From contig SUZC01000004.1 in NCBI GenBank assembly GCA_015060165.1, positions 1 to 64,000 on the forward strand: a DNA stretch of 64,000 bases, given 5' to 3'. The position numbers and the translations under genes were made by a program. Below the pieces are notes generated by a model. The model was not told where the DNA came from. It was given only the letters and a program-made list of their open reading frames with translations, and made no database searches. The DNA comes from Rikenellaceae bacterium (lineage in GTDB: Bacteria > Bacteroidota > Bacteroidia > Bacteroidales > Rikenellaceae). Of this stretch, positions 6,932 to 15,262 are shown in pieces. How positions within the stretch are numbered: position 1 is the stretch's first letter; every line of letters begins with the position of its first letter.

Positions 6932-9415
6932 ATGATAAAAAAATCAATTTTCATTTCGGCTGCGGTCGTATTAGCCACAAGCTCATTTATGGCTTGTAGC
7001 GACACTACTCCTGCAAAGGTCGAGGAGACTCTGACCCCCATACCTTTCCAGCAGGTTACATTGGAGGACGAATTTTGGTTGCCTCGTCTGAAAACACAGA
7101 AAAAGACACTTGTTCCATTCTCGCTCGAAAAGACCGAGCCTGCAGTTGAGAATCTGCGACGCACGGGAGCTTACTTGCGTGGTGAAAAGATTGAACCACT
7201 GCTCCAATGGCCATATTATGTAGCATCGGATCTCTTCAAGGTTATGGAAGGTGCTGCATATCTGCTCACTTTGGAGAAAGATCCCGAGTTGGAGAAGAAG
7301 ATGGACGACATTATCGACATTATCGCCGCTGCTCAAAAAGAAGATGGTTATCTATATGAGCATCACACTGTTGCCGAGAAATATCGTTATGCAAGAAATA
7401 ATGGAGGTGCCGGCACTCGCCCATATCAACACGTTGCACATAGCCACGAGCTCTACAATATGGGCCATATGTACGAGGGTGCTATCGCATATTATCAGGC
7501 TACGGGCAAACGCAAGTGGTTGGACGTAGCAGAAAAGAGTGCGCGTCACATAAACAAAGTGTTCTTCGAGGGTGACCCCAACTACAACGACGGCAAACCT
7601 GTAATGACTTCTCCCGGACACGAGGAGATCGAGTTGGCATTGGTAAAATTGTTCCGTGTAACGGGCGACTCACTCTACTTGAATATGGCCAAGAAGTTCA
7701 TTGATATTCGTGGCGTGGGTGATGACAAACGCGAAAATAACTATGCCCAGCAACATTTGCCTGTCCGAGAGCAGCGCACAGCCGTAGGCCACTCTGTTCG
7801 TGCAACCTACCTCTACTCAGGTATGGCCGATGTGGCGGCTATGACAGGCGACGAGACTCTAAAACCTGCATTGGAGGCTATCTGGCACGACATTGTTGAC
7901 AAGAAGATGCACATTACAGGAGGTTTGGGAGCTGTTCCTGGCATTGAGGGATTTGGCCCAGACTATCTACTTCCCAATAAGGATACATACGACGAAACTT
8001 GCTCGGCTGTGGGCAACGTTTTCTTCAACCACAGGATGTTCCTTATGTCGGGTGATGCAAAGTATGTTGACGTTGCCGAGGTAGCGTTGTACAACAACGT
8101 GTTGGCAGGTGTAAACCTCGAAGGAAACCGATTCTTCTATGTAAATCCTTTGGAGGCTGATGGTCGCAAGGCATTCAATCACGGACACACAGGTCGTTCG
8201 CCTTGGTTTAGCACAGCTTGCTGCCCATCGAATTTGGCCCGACTGATTCCTCAGATTTCTGGTATGATTTACTCTCACACCAACGACGATATCTTCTGCG
8301 CCCTCTATGCTGGAAGTTCAACAGAGATTCCTTTAGAGACAGGCAATGTGAAAATTTCTCAAAAGACAGAGTATCCATTCGAGGGTGATATAACATTTGA
8401 GTTAACACCTGCAAACGATGGCGAAGAGTTCACTTTGTGGTTGCGTATTCCAAGCTGGTGTACAAGTGACAGATTTGTATCAGGCGACTTGTATAAATAT
8501 GCAGACGGAGTGAACAACAAGGCTATTGCAAAGGTTAACGGCCGCAAAGTGAGAAGCAATGTTGTAGATGGTTATTTGCCTATCCAGCGTAAATGGTCGG
8601 CAGGCGACAAGGTAGAGCTCTCTTTACCTATGCCTGTGCGTTACAACGTAGCACACGAATTGGTTAAGGCCGACAGCAACCGAGTATGCGTAACTCGTGG
8701 TCCGTTGGTATTCTGCGCCGAGACTGCCGACAACGAACATCAGGTATCAACCTACTTTATTCCGGAGGCAGCTCAAAAGCAGAGCAAGGTTGGTAAATTC
8801 GCAGACGGCATAATGAAGGGTATTCCCTCAATTACAATCGAAGCAAATGTAGCCGACGAGGAGAGTGAAGCTTCAGCTACGCTCACATTGGTTCCATATT
8901 ATGCATGGGATAATCGTGGAGACAAAGCCATGAATGTATGGTTTGGTCGTGATGCCGAGACCGCTCGCATGTCGCTTATTCACACCGTTGGCAATATCAA
9001 AGATGTAAAAGCCACTCACACCTTTTCAGGTGACGATGTGTATGCCATTGCCGATGGCAAGCGCCCATCGAGTTCTGCGGACCGATCAATTCCACGTTGG
9101 ACTAGTTGGCCAGAAAAGGGTAAGAAGCAGCAGGTAGAGGTCGTTTTGAAAAAGGCTCAGCCCATCGAAAGCGTATCAGTATACTGGTATGACGACAAAG
9201 GCGGCGTTCAGCCTCCCGTCGAGTGGAATATGGAGTACCGCTCTGAGGGCAAATGGCACAAATACACTCCATACATTACCGATTCATTTGGCGTGGCTAC
9301 AAATCAATTCAATATGGTTCACCCGGCATCAGCCATTACAGCCGATGCGTTGCGTCTGAACATCACTCCAAAGAACGATTCAACTGCTGGAATTTTGGAG
9401 TTAACCGTTGAGTAA
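6932..9415 (+). CDS. GH127-family glycoside hydrolase lipoprotein (beta-L-arabinofuranosidase-like)
   Basis: Encodes 827 residues with a lipoprotein-type signal ending at Cys22 (SSFMAC). The GH127 catalytic (alpha/alpha)6 barrel runs from about 35 to 470 and keeps the zinc-thiolate centre known from HypBA1: ETC (about 352-354) and the tandem ACCP with Cys430-Cys431, one of which is the nucleophile in characterised members. The acid/base Glu probably lies in IEGFGPDYLLPN. Beta-sandwich domains follow, and the last 150 residues look like a galactose-binding/F5/8C-type module (VYWYDDKGGVQPPVEW). Family members release beta-L-arabinofuranose from plant glycoproteins or related sugars. The exact substrate is not deducible. 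It is first of three genes with the thioesterase and double SGNH hydrolase. Likely anchored facing periplasm or surface. Confidence 0.9.
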   Translation: MIKKSIFISAAVVLATSSFMACSDTTPAKVEETLTPIPFQQVTLEDEFWLPRLKTQKKTLVPFSLEKTEPAVENLRRTGAYLRGEKIEPLLQWPYYVASDLFKVMEGAAYLLTLEKDPELEKKMDDIIDIIAAAQKEDGYLYEHHTVAEKYRYARNNGGAGTRPYQHVAHSHELYNMGHMYEGAIAYYQATGKRKWLDVAEKSARHINKVFFEGDPNYNDGKPVMTSPGHEEIELALVKLFRVTGDSLYLNMAKKFIDIRGVGDDKRENNYAQQHLPVREQRTAVGHSVRATYLYSGMADVAAMTGDETLKPALEAIWHDIVDKKMHITGGLGAVPGIEGFGPDYLLPNKDTYDETCSAVGNVFFNHRMFLMSGDAKYVDVAEVALYNNVLAGVNLEGNRFFYVNPLEADGRKAFNHGHTGRSPWFSTACCPSNLARLIPQISGMIYSHTNDDIFCALYAGSSTEIPLETGNVKISQKTEYPFEGDITFELTPANDGEEFTLWLRIPSWCTSDRFVSGDLYKYADGVNNKAIAKVNGRKVRSNVVDGYLPIQRKWSAGDKVELSLPMPVRYNVAHELVKADSNRVCVTRGPLVFCAETADNEHQVSTYFIPEAAQKQSKVGKFADGIMKGIPSITIEANVADEESEASATLTLVPYYAWDNRGDKAMNVWFGRDAETARMSLIHTVGNIKDVKATHTFSGDDVYAIADGKRPSSSADRSIPRWTSWPEKGKKQQVEVVLKKAQPIESVSVYWYDDKGGVQPPVEWNMEYRSEGKWHKYTPYITDSFGVATNQFNMVHPASAITADALRLNITPKNDSTAGILELTVE

Positions 9416-9425
9416 CGATATTATT

Positions 9426-9800
9426 ATGATTGAGATAGGATTAAAATATGAGAGCCAAACTGTTGTTGGGCCCAACAACACAGCCCAAACACTCGGCTCG
9501 GGCGATATGGAGGTTTTTGCCACACCGGCTATGGTCGCCTTGATGGAGAATGCTGCAATGCTGGCTGTGGCACCCCATTTAGACGAAGGCGCATCGACTG
9601 TTGGAGTGGAGATGAACACATCACACATCAAAGCATCGCCTATGGGTGCAACCATAACAGCATCGGCTGAGTTGACCACCATAGAGGGCCGTAAGCTAAC
9701 ATTCAAAGTCAAAGCGTGGGATGAGCAAGGCGTGATAGGCGAGGGCTATCACACTCGATTTATTGTTGACCGCGAAAGATTTTTAAGCAAAATCAAATAA
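9426..9800 (+). CDS. Hotdog-fold thioesterase (FlK-like)
   Basis: Encodes 124 residues in the hotdog fold. The pattern of a short N-terminal strand, LGSGDMEVFATPAMVALMENAA (the central helix), a middle strand with GVEMNTSHIKASPMG, and a last strand GVIGEGYHTRFIVD matches the fluoroacetyl-CoA thioesterase-like subgroup, which hydrolyses small acyl-CoA or acyl thioesters. I chose ATG 9426. The reading frame is open from a TTG at 9408 that overlaps the GH127 stop codon, but the ATG gives the usual N-terminus (MIEIGLKYESQ). The protein is cytoplasmic. It starts 10 bases after GH127 and ends 15 bases before the SGNH gene, so it is co-transcribed. Its link to glycan degradation is unclear; it could remove acyl-CoA by-products. 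Confidence 0.85.
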   Translation: MIEIGLKYESQTVVGPNNTAQTLGSGDMEVFATPAMVALMENAAMLAVAPHLDEGASTVGVEMNTSHIKASPMGATITASAELTTIEGRKLTFKVKAWDEQGVIGEGYHTRFIVDRERFLSKIK

Positions 9801-9815
9801 TCGAAACTGATTGAT

Positions 9816-11528
9816 ATGAGAAGATTATTATTTATATTAATATTTTTTGCTGCGACATTTTCCACCACAGCACAAACCAAATGGCACAACCCCGCCGAAG
9901 CTGGTTACAACGTAATTCAAAATCAAGCATACAGCAACGAGATTGGCAAGAGTTATGTTCGTTTTCCTGCTCGTGCCGAGGGTGTTATTCCTCCAGCAGT
10001 ATGGGGATTATCTAGACACTCAGCTGGATTATACATCAGTTTCTACACTGACTCGCCATCGATTGAAGTGAAATACACAACAACGAGCAAATCATACGCG
10101 ATGAATCATATGCCAGCAACAGGTGTTTCTGGAGTCGATATGTATCGTGTAGGTCCCGATGGCAACTGGGATTTCTGCTTTGGAAAATATTCATTCGGAG
10201 AGAATGGAGTAAGTTTTAAGTACACCGAGTTGCCTACCAAAAACGGCTACAACCATAATGGATACGAATACCGCGTATTCCTTCCTCTATACAACGGAGT
10301 ACAATCAATGCAGGTTGGCGTAGACGACGGCACATCATTCCGTTTTATCCCAACATCGACAGAAAAACCTATTGTACTCTATGGTACATCCATAGCTCAA
10401 GGAGGTTGCGCTTCTCGTCCATCAATGACATGGGGAACAATCATGCAACGCTCGTTGGATTACCCTGTAATCAATCTCGGATTTTCGGGTAACGGCAAGA
10501 TGGAGAAAGAGGTTGTCGAGTTGATAAACGAAATTGACGCCCGTATGTTTATTCTCGACTGCATACCCAACATGCTTGGTCTCAACGACATAGAGCAAAG
10601 AGTTTATAATGCAGTCAAGGCCATACGCTCAAAACACTCTGCACCCATATTGCTTGTTGAACACGTTGGCTATGCCCATGCCCGAACAAACGATAGCAGC
10701 CGCGAGAAATCGATAACCGGCAACAAAGCCAATCGCCGAGCATATGAGAAGCTTATCAAAGAGGGCATAAAAGATGTCTACTACCTCTCACAAAGCGAAC
10801 TTGGAGTATCACCTGAATCAACGGTTGACTACGTACATCTTACCGACAAGGGTATGTCGGAGCAAGCCACATCGGTTGAGCGCAAAGTCCGCCAGATATT
10901 GAATATCCCATTGGGCGACAGAGTAACTTCTCGCCCCGTGACCCAACGCCGTTCTGCCGGTTATGAGTGGCGCACACGACATTACGATATGATTCGAGAG
11001 GCAGCAAGTAAGCAACCAAAGGTTATCATAATGGGCAACTCTATTATTCATAATTGGGGCAACATATACGGCAAGCAGGTATGGGCCGAGAAGATGGCCA
11101 AAGATTTTGTAAATATGGGTTGCGGATGGGATAGAATCGAGAACCTATTATGGAGAGTCTATCACGGAGCGTTGGACAACTGCTCACCAGAAAAGATCAT
11201 TGTCAAAATTGGTACTAACAATATAGGACGTGACACAAACATCGACATCGTAGAGGGTATCAGATTCCTACTTGATGCCATCCGCGTGCGTCAGCCCAAA
11301 GCCGAGATTCAGGTTATGGGAATCCTGCCACGTCGCAATATGGAGCAACGCATAGCAGAGATAAATCTAATGATTGAATCTATGGCAAAACAGGAGGGAT
11401 ACAAATATGCAAACCCCGGCACAAAGATGTTGCTTGAAAATGGCAAAATCGATGAGAGCCTATTCACCGATGGCCTTCATCCCAATGACAAGGGGTACGA
11501 ACGCATCGTAGACGATTTCGTAAAATAA
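9816..11528 (+). CDS. Exported protein with two SGNH/GDSL hydrolase domains
   Basis: Encodes 570 residues with a signal peptide (MRRLLFILIFFAATFSTTA, cut before QTKW). Region 30-180 is the GxDLY-type N-terminal beta-sandwich (GVSGVDMY at 103-110). SGNH domain 1 (about 184-363) has nucleophile Ser192 in LYGTSIAQGG and the Asp339/His341 pair in VDYVHL. SGNH domain 2 (about 402-570) has Ser409 in MGNSI, GTNN (466-469), and Asp552/His555 in TDGLHP. Both active sites look complete, so the protein is probably a double carbohydrate esterase that removes acetyl or other acyl groups from a polysaccharide. It is the last gene of the GH127 unit. A strong terminator follows. Substrate unknown. Confidence 0.9.
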   Translation: MRRLLFILIFFAATFSTTAQTKWHNPAEAGYNVIQNQAYSNEIGKSYVRFPARAEGVIPPAVWGLSRHSAGLYISFYTDSPSIEVKYTTTSKSYAMNHMPATGVSGVDMYRVGPDGNWDFCFGKYSFGENGVSFKYTELPTKNGYNHNGYEYRVFLPLYNGVQSMQVGVDDGTSFRFIPTSTEKPIVLYGTSIAQGGCASRPSMTWGTIMQRSLDYPVINLGFSGNGKMEKEVVELINEIDARMFILDCIPNMLGLNDIEQRVYNAVKAIRSKHSAPILLVEHVGYAHARTNDSSREKSITGNKANRRAYEKLIKEGIKDVYYLSQSELGVSPESTVDYVHLTDKGMSEQATSVERKVRQILNIPLGDRVTSRPVTQRRSAGYEWRTRHYDMIREAASKQPKVIIMGNSIIHNWGNIYGKQVWAEKMAKDFVNMGCGWDRIENLLWRVYHGALDNCSPEKIIVKIGTNNIGRDTNIDIVEGIRFLLDAIRVRQPKAEIQVMGILPRRNMEQRIAEINLMIESMAKQEGYKYANPGTKMLLENGKIDESLFTDGLHPNDKGYERIVDDFVK

Positions 11529-11549
11529 CAATCGTCAATTATAACAACA

Positions 11550-11587
11550 ATACGGTATTGCAGAGTTTGCGATACCGTATTTTTTAT
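11550..11587 (+). terminator. Intrinsic terminator of the GH127-SGNH unit
   Basis: ATACGGTAT (11550-11558)/ATACCGTAT (11572-11580) is followed directly by six T. It lies 22 bases after the SGNH hydrolase stop. Confidence 0.9.
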
Positions 11588-11649
11588 TTCAAGTGACCAA
11601 TTGCAACAAATCGAGGTTGATTGCGACTATAAAATAGTTGCCATAAAAT

Positions 11650-11680
11650 TTTGCTGATTAATTTTTTTGCATTACTTTTG
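11650..11680 (+). promoter_or_regulatory. Consensus Bacteroidota promoter of tRNA-Gln
   Basis: TTTG (11650-11653), 19 bases, then TACTTTTG (11673-11680) is an exact match to the TTTG-N19-TAnnTTTG sigma consensus. The tRNA starts 21 bases after the -7 element. Confidence 0.85.
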
Positions 11681-11701
11681 TCGCGCTTACGAGCAAACGA
11701 T

Positions 11702-11775
11702 TGAGCTATGGTGTAACGGTAACACAGCAGATTTTGGTTCTGTTATTCTGAGTTCGAATCTCGGTAGCTCAACCA
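11702..11775 (+). tRNA. tRNA-Gln (anticodon TTG)
   Basis: The cloverleaf reads directly: acceptor TGAGCTA (11702-11708)/TAGCTCA (11765-11771), D arm GTGT/ACAC, anticodon arm GCAGA/TCTGT with loop TTTTGGT (anticodon TTG, reads CAA Gln), T arm CTGAG-TTCGAAT-CTCGG. Discriminator A at 11772 is followed by an encoded CCA (11773-11775). It has its own consensus promoter and terminator. Confidence 0.96.
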
Positions 11776-11816
11776 AAAGGGGGAAAGTGAACACGAACAC
11801 TTCCTCCTTTTTTATT
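11776..11816 (+). terminator. Intrinsic terminator after tRNA-Gln
   Basis: A purine-rich arm (11776-11789) pairs with CACTTCCTCC (from 11798), with one bulge. A run of T follows immediately. Confidence 0.75.
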
Positions 11817-11899
11817 TTAGCTATTAAGCCCATATTTGGAGGAGGATAAACACCTCCACGATTTCAAACACAATAATTTTCAAACACAATAATTATAGA

Positions 11900-12397
11900 A
11901 TGATTTTCAGAAAGGCAACAACAGCAGATATCGACACCATAGAGCGAATCATCAAAGCCGCAAGCGCACGACTGGGTGCGGCGGGCATCGACCAGTGGCA
12001 ACGAGGATACCCCAATCGCACGAGCATCGAAAACGATGTGGAGGTAGGTGTGGGAATGGTGCTTGCGCTGGGCAACGAGATATTAGCATACGGGGCTGTG
12101 ATATTTACCGGAGAGCCAGCCTACGACGACCTTACTGGCGGAAAATGGCTCACCGATGGCCAGTATGCAGTGGTACACCGACTCTGCGTGTCGGAAATAT
12201 TTGTGGGAATGGGATTTGCCAAACAGTTTATGTCGGCAGCCGAAGTTATGGCTGCTGAGAGGGTGAAAAGCTTTAGAATCGACACCCATCCCGATAATAA
12301 AATCATGCAAGGCTTGGTGGAGCGAATGGGCTTCACATATTGCGGAGATGTAATAATAGAGAGCCGCAGACTGGCTTACGAAAAAGTGCTTCAATAA
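11900..12397 (+). CDS. GNAT-family N-acetyltransferase
   Basis: Encodes 165 residues of the GCN5-related acetyltransferase fold. The N-terminal MIFRKATTADIDTIERII is the usual first strand and helix. VVHRLCVSEIFVGMGFAKQFM (about 93-113) contains the strand-turn-helix that binds acetyl-CoA pyrophosphate (here V-G-M-G-F-A, a variant of Q/R-x-x-G-x-G/A). RIDTHPDNKIMQGLVERMGFTYCG is the characteristic final motif. The substrate cannot be deduced. The protein is cytoplasmic. It converges on thiamine pyrophosphokinase with only three bases between the stop codons and no terminator between them. Confidence 0.9.
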   Translation: MIFRKATTADIDTIERIIKAASARLGAAGIDQWQRGYPNRTSIENDVEVGVGMVLALGNEILAYGAVIFTGEPAYDDLTGGKWLTDGQYAVVHRLCVSEIFVGMGFAKQFMSAAEVMAAERVKSFRIDTHPDNKIMQGLVERMGFTYCGDVIIESRRLAYEKVLQ

Positions 12398-12400
12398 CAA

Positions 12401-13039
12401 CTACAAATCACTTTCAGCATAAGCAACAAACACCAGATAATCGCCTTCAGCCGAGATTGTAAAGCGCTCGGCCGTTGTGCGATTGAGTGTACCTTGCCAC
12501 CATTGCGTAAAATCGTAGATGGGATATTGCAAACCATCCGAAGAGAAGTTTTGAGCCGAAATATTGAAAATAGACACAGCTTGCCCTATCTTGCAATCAA
12601 AGTTCACCTCGCCGTGACAAGCCACAAAAATCCCCGAATCGGTATAGATTCTAACATTTAGCCCCTGCCGCATATATTCAACCAGCAAAGCAACATTTCC
12701 AATAGTATGATCTTCGCGCTTACCAGTGGCTCCCACAATAGCGATATTGCTAACACCGCGTTCCTGAAGAAACTTTACAGCCTTTGTCTGGTCGTTGGTC
12801 TCCTGGTCAGAATCAATATGGATAATCTCTGCAAATTGCGATTTAAGTTCTTGGCTCAGAGAGTCGCCATCACCTACGATAGCGTCGGGGCGATTTGAAC
12901 GTGCTATATATTCGCTTGCAGCTCCATCACAACACACCACATAAGGCGCATCGTGAAGTATACCAAGCGGCAACTTCGCCGTAGGGTAGTCTCCAGCTGC
13001 TAAAATCACAGCCTCGATATTATCGCTCGTCCAATCCAT
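12401..13039 (-). CDS. thiN: Thiamine pyrophosphokinase
   Basis: Transfers pyrophosphate from ATP to thiamine to make thiamine diphosphate in one step, for salvage of external thiamine. The 212 residues contain the family signatures GDGDS (56-60), SDQETNDQTKAV (about 77-88) and GKREDHTIGNVALL (about 106-119). The C-terminal beta domain that binds thiamine has weaker similarity, as is usual. Cytoplasmic. The gene is alone on this strand. The divergent neighbour is the exported C1 peptidase. No THI-box riboswitch was found in the 170 bases upstream. Confidence 0.93.
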   Translation of the reverse strand: MDWTSDNIEAVILAAGDYPTAKLPLGILHDAPYVVCCDGAASEYIARSNRPDAIVGDGDSLSQELKSQFAEIIHIDSDQETNDQTKAVKFLQERGVSNIAIVGATGKREDHTIGNVALLVEYMRQGLNVRIYTDSGIFVACHGEVNFDCKIGQAVSIFNISAQNFSSDGLQYPIYDFTQWWQGTLNRTTAERFTISAEGDYLVFVAYAESDL

Positions 13040-13210
13040 ATAATCAAATCTTCAAAACCGCAACCCAACAACTGCTAATCCAACAAGCAAAGCAAGATGA
13101 TTACAATCTCGATTAATATATAAAAGTTCCGATTTTTGATATCGGCTTCAAAGTTAATTAGAAAAATATTATTATCTTCGCCATTGAAAGAAATTTTTAA
13201 CCATAATAAT

Positions 13211-14599
13211 ATGAAGAGACTTATCTTGTGTGCCGCAATGTTGTTCGGCACAATGAGCGTAATGGCTCAATCTCAGAGCAAGGATGGTGGCATCAGCGAA
13301 GATATGATGAACCGTATCCGTCAGGGATATACCGCATCGGCCGAGCAGAAAGCTATCAAAAATGCACTTGCATCAAACTCAATTGCAACTTTGGCTATCA
13401 ATGCCGAGAATCTCACAATGTGCGACACTCACTTTTCGCACAGAGTAAAGACTGTCGGCATCACAAACCAGAAATCATCGGGCCGCTGCTGGCTATTCAC
13501 CGGTCTGAATGTGTTGCGCGCAAAGATGATCGACAAGTACGATTTGCCCGAATTTGAGTTTTCGCAGAACTACTGCTCATTCTACGACCTATTGGAGAAA
13601 TCAAACCTCTTCTTGCAGGCAATTATCGATACTCGCGAGTTGCCTATCAGCGATCGTAAAGTTGATTGGCTTTTGCACAACCCAATCGGAGATGGTGGTC
13701 AGTTTACCGGTGTATCCAACTTGATTATGAAGTATGGCGTTGCCCCAAAATCGGCTATGCCCGAGACTTTCCAGAGCGAGAACACCGGCCAAATGTCGAA
13801 TATACTACGCCAGAAACTTCGCGAATATGCACTTGCTTTACGCGAGATGAAACCAGCCGAGGCTGCAAAGCAAAAGGTAGAGATGCTCACCGAAATCTAT
13901 CGCATATTGGTTGAGTGCCTGGGCGTTCCTCCCACAGAGTTCGAGTGGGCTCGCTACGACAAGCAGGGTAATCTCGTAAGTAAAAAGACATACACTCCCA
14001 AAGAGTTCTACAACGAATATATAGGCGAGGATTTGGAAAAGAACTATGTAATGATCATGAACGATCCTTCTCGCGAATATGGCAAGGTATATGAGATTGA
14101 GTACGACCGTCACGTTTACGATGGCGAGAACTGGCTCTATATCAACCTCCCCATTGAGCGAATCAAGGAGATGGCTATCGCTTCAATTAAGGACAATGTA
14201 GCAATGTATTTCTCTTGCGATGTAGGTAAGTTTATGAACAGTTCAAAAGGCACGCTCGATATAGCAAACTTCGACTACGCATCGCTTTTCCGCACATCGT
14301 TCCCAATGGACAAGAAACAGCGTATACAAACCTATTCAAGTCTATCATCTCACGCGATGACACTCATTGCAGTGGATTTGGACGAGGCTGGCAAAGCAAA
14401 GAAATGGATGGTTGAGAATAGTTGGGGTGCATCGTCGGGCTACAAGGGCAACTTGATTATGACCGACGAGTGGTTCAACGAGTATATGTTCCGCGTGGTT
14501 GTTGAGCGTAAATACGTTCCGGCCGATGTATTGGAGATGCTCAATCAGAAGCCTATTCTACTTCCAGCCTGGGATCCTATGTTTGCCCCAGAGGAGTAA
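13211..14599 (+). CDS. Exported C1-family aminopeptidase (bleomycin hydrolase/PepC-like)
   Basis: Papain-like cysteine peptidase of the C1B (bleomycin hydrolase/aminopeptidase C) group. I chose ATG 13211 over an in-frame ATG at 13136 because it yields a clean signal peptide (MKRLILCAAMLFGTMSVMA, cut before QSQS); the 25 residues before it have no signal character. The mature protein has the catalytic triad Cys93 (QKSSGRCW), His381 (LSSHAMTL) and Asn403 (VENSWG). Total length is 462 residues. The exported form is common in Bacteroidales, where it probably trims peptides in the periplasm. Expressed alone; a strong terminator follows. Confidence 0.93.
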   Translation: MKRLILCAAMLFGTMSVMAQSQSKDGGISEDMMNRIRQGYTASAEQKAIKNALASNSIATLAINAENLTMCDTHFSHRVKTVGITNQKSSGRCWLFTGLNVLRAKMIDKYDLPEFEFSQNYCSFYDLLEKSNLFLQAIIDTRELPISDRKVDWLLHNPIGDGGQFTGVSNLIMKYGVAPKSAMPETFQSENTGQMSNILRQKLREYALALREMKPAEAAKQKVEMLTEIYRILVECLGVPPTEFEWARYDKQGNLVSKKTYTPKEFYNEYIGEDLEKNYVMIMNDPSREYGKVYEIEYDRHVYDGENWLYINLPIERIKEMAIASIKDNVAMYFSCDVGKFMNSSKGTLDIANFDYASLFRTSFPMDKKQRIQTYSSLSSHAMTLIAVDLDEAGKAKKWMVENSWGASSGYKGNLIMTDEWFNEYMFRVVVERKYVPADVLEMLNQKPILLPAWDPMFAPEE

Positions 14600-14619
14600 T
14601 ATCCCTAACAAGACGTAAG

Positions 14620-14656
14620 AGAGCCTGTCTAACAAGTCGTGGACAGGCTCTTTTTA
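14620..14656 (+). terminator. Intrinsic terminator of the C1 peptidase gene
   Basis: AGAGCCTGTC (14620-14629)/GACAGGCTCT (14642-14651), a 10-bp perfect stem with a T-rich tail, lies 21 bases after the stop codon. Confidence 0.9.
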
Positions 14657-14711
14657 TTACCAAACCAAACACTATTAATACCAGCTCTGACCTGTGAACG
14701 CAAAAAAGACA

Positions 14712-14777
14712 CAGCAGGGTGTCTCACGACAGCCTGCTGCTTTACTAACCCAAACTTAAATAAATGAAGAAACCTCG
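14712..14777. repeat. Hairpin module A (non-coding repeat unit)
   Basis: The hairpin at 14712-14739 has a 7-bp stem (CAGCAGG/CCTGCTG), a G-G mismatch, 3 bp (TGT/ACA) and a 6-base loop. It is followed by ACTAACCCAAACTT (14744-14757) and a shared 20-base block (14758-14777) ending in ATGAAGAAACCTCG. On the plus strand the ATG opens a 21-codon ORF that ends at 14826. On the minus strand the hairpin is followed by six T after five bases, like a terminator. Orientation and function are unresolved. See module B. Confidence 0.6.
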
Positions 14778-14875
14778 TGGCTTAGATACCACTGAACTAC
14801 AAACGAGCAATTATTTTGCCAATGTATAACAGCAATTCATATACACCACATCTCAACCCAATTTGAACAAAAATA

Positions 14876-14982
14876 AAGGCAGGCGTTTCACAACGGCTGC
14901 CTTTCGTAAACTACTAACCCAAACTTTTGTTCAAAGCAAAACCACTATTTTGCTCCAAACTCAAATAAATGAAGAAACCTCG
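14876..14982. repeat. Hairpin module B (non-coding repeat unit)
   Basis: Same architecture as module A with different stem bases: AAGGCAG/CTGCCTT, the same G-G mismatch, CGT/ACG, 6-base loop (14876-14903). The identical ACTAACCCAAACTT lies at 14913-14926 and the identical 20-base block at 14963-14982. A 36-base insert between them holds a further hairpin (14935-14954). The plus-strand ATG here opens a 12-codon ORF. The rest of the 14657-15262 stretch holds only the redox operon promoter and leader. Confidence 0.6.
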
Positions 14983-15142
14983 CTACAACACCATTGCGAT
15001 GTCATAGTTGTAATTGTTGGGTACAAATGATATGCCAATCACAAACGCATCCTTTAAATAAATCCACAAACATCATTTACAAACCCAAAAGCACAACTGC
15101 ACAAAAAAACAGAGCTTACATCTGTGAAAATTTGCTACAACT

Positions 15143-15173
15143 TTTGCAAAACACCTATATTTTGCTAAATTTG
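15143..15173 (+). promoter_or_regulatory. Consensus promoter of the iron-sulfur redox operon
   Basis: TTTG (15143-15146), 19 bases, then TAAATTTG (15166-15173) is an exact match to the Bacteroidota consensus. The leader is about 80 bases and carries a small hairpin, AGAATG/CATTCT (15196-15217). Confidence 0.85.
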
Positions 15174-15262
15174 CAATATTGATATATAATTGGAGAGAAT
15201 GCGTATTTATACATTCTGAGTTTAGAGAAAGATAAATTATTCATAAAACAGACTAATAGACT

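Noticed and set aside
14770..14812. Degenerate tRNA on the minus strand (TAGTTCAGTGGTA resembles a D arm)
   Set aside because: No acceptor stem, anticodon arm or T loop can be built around it.
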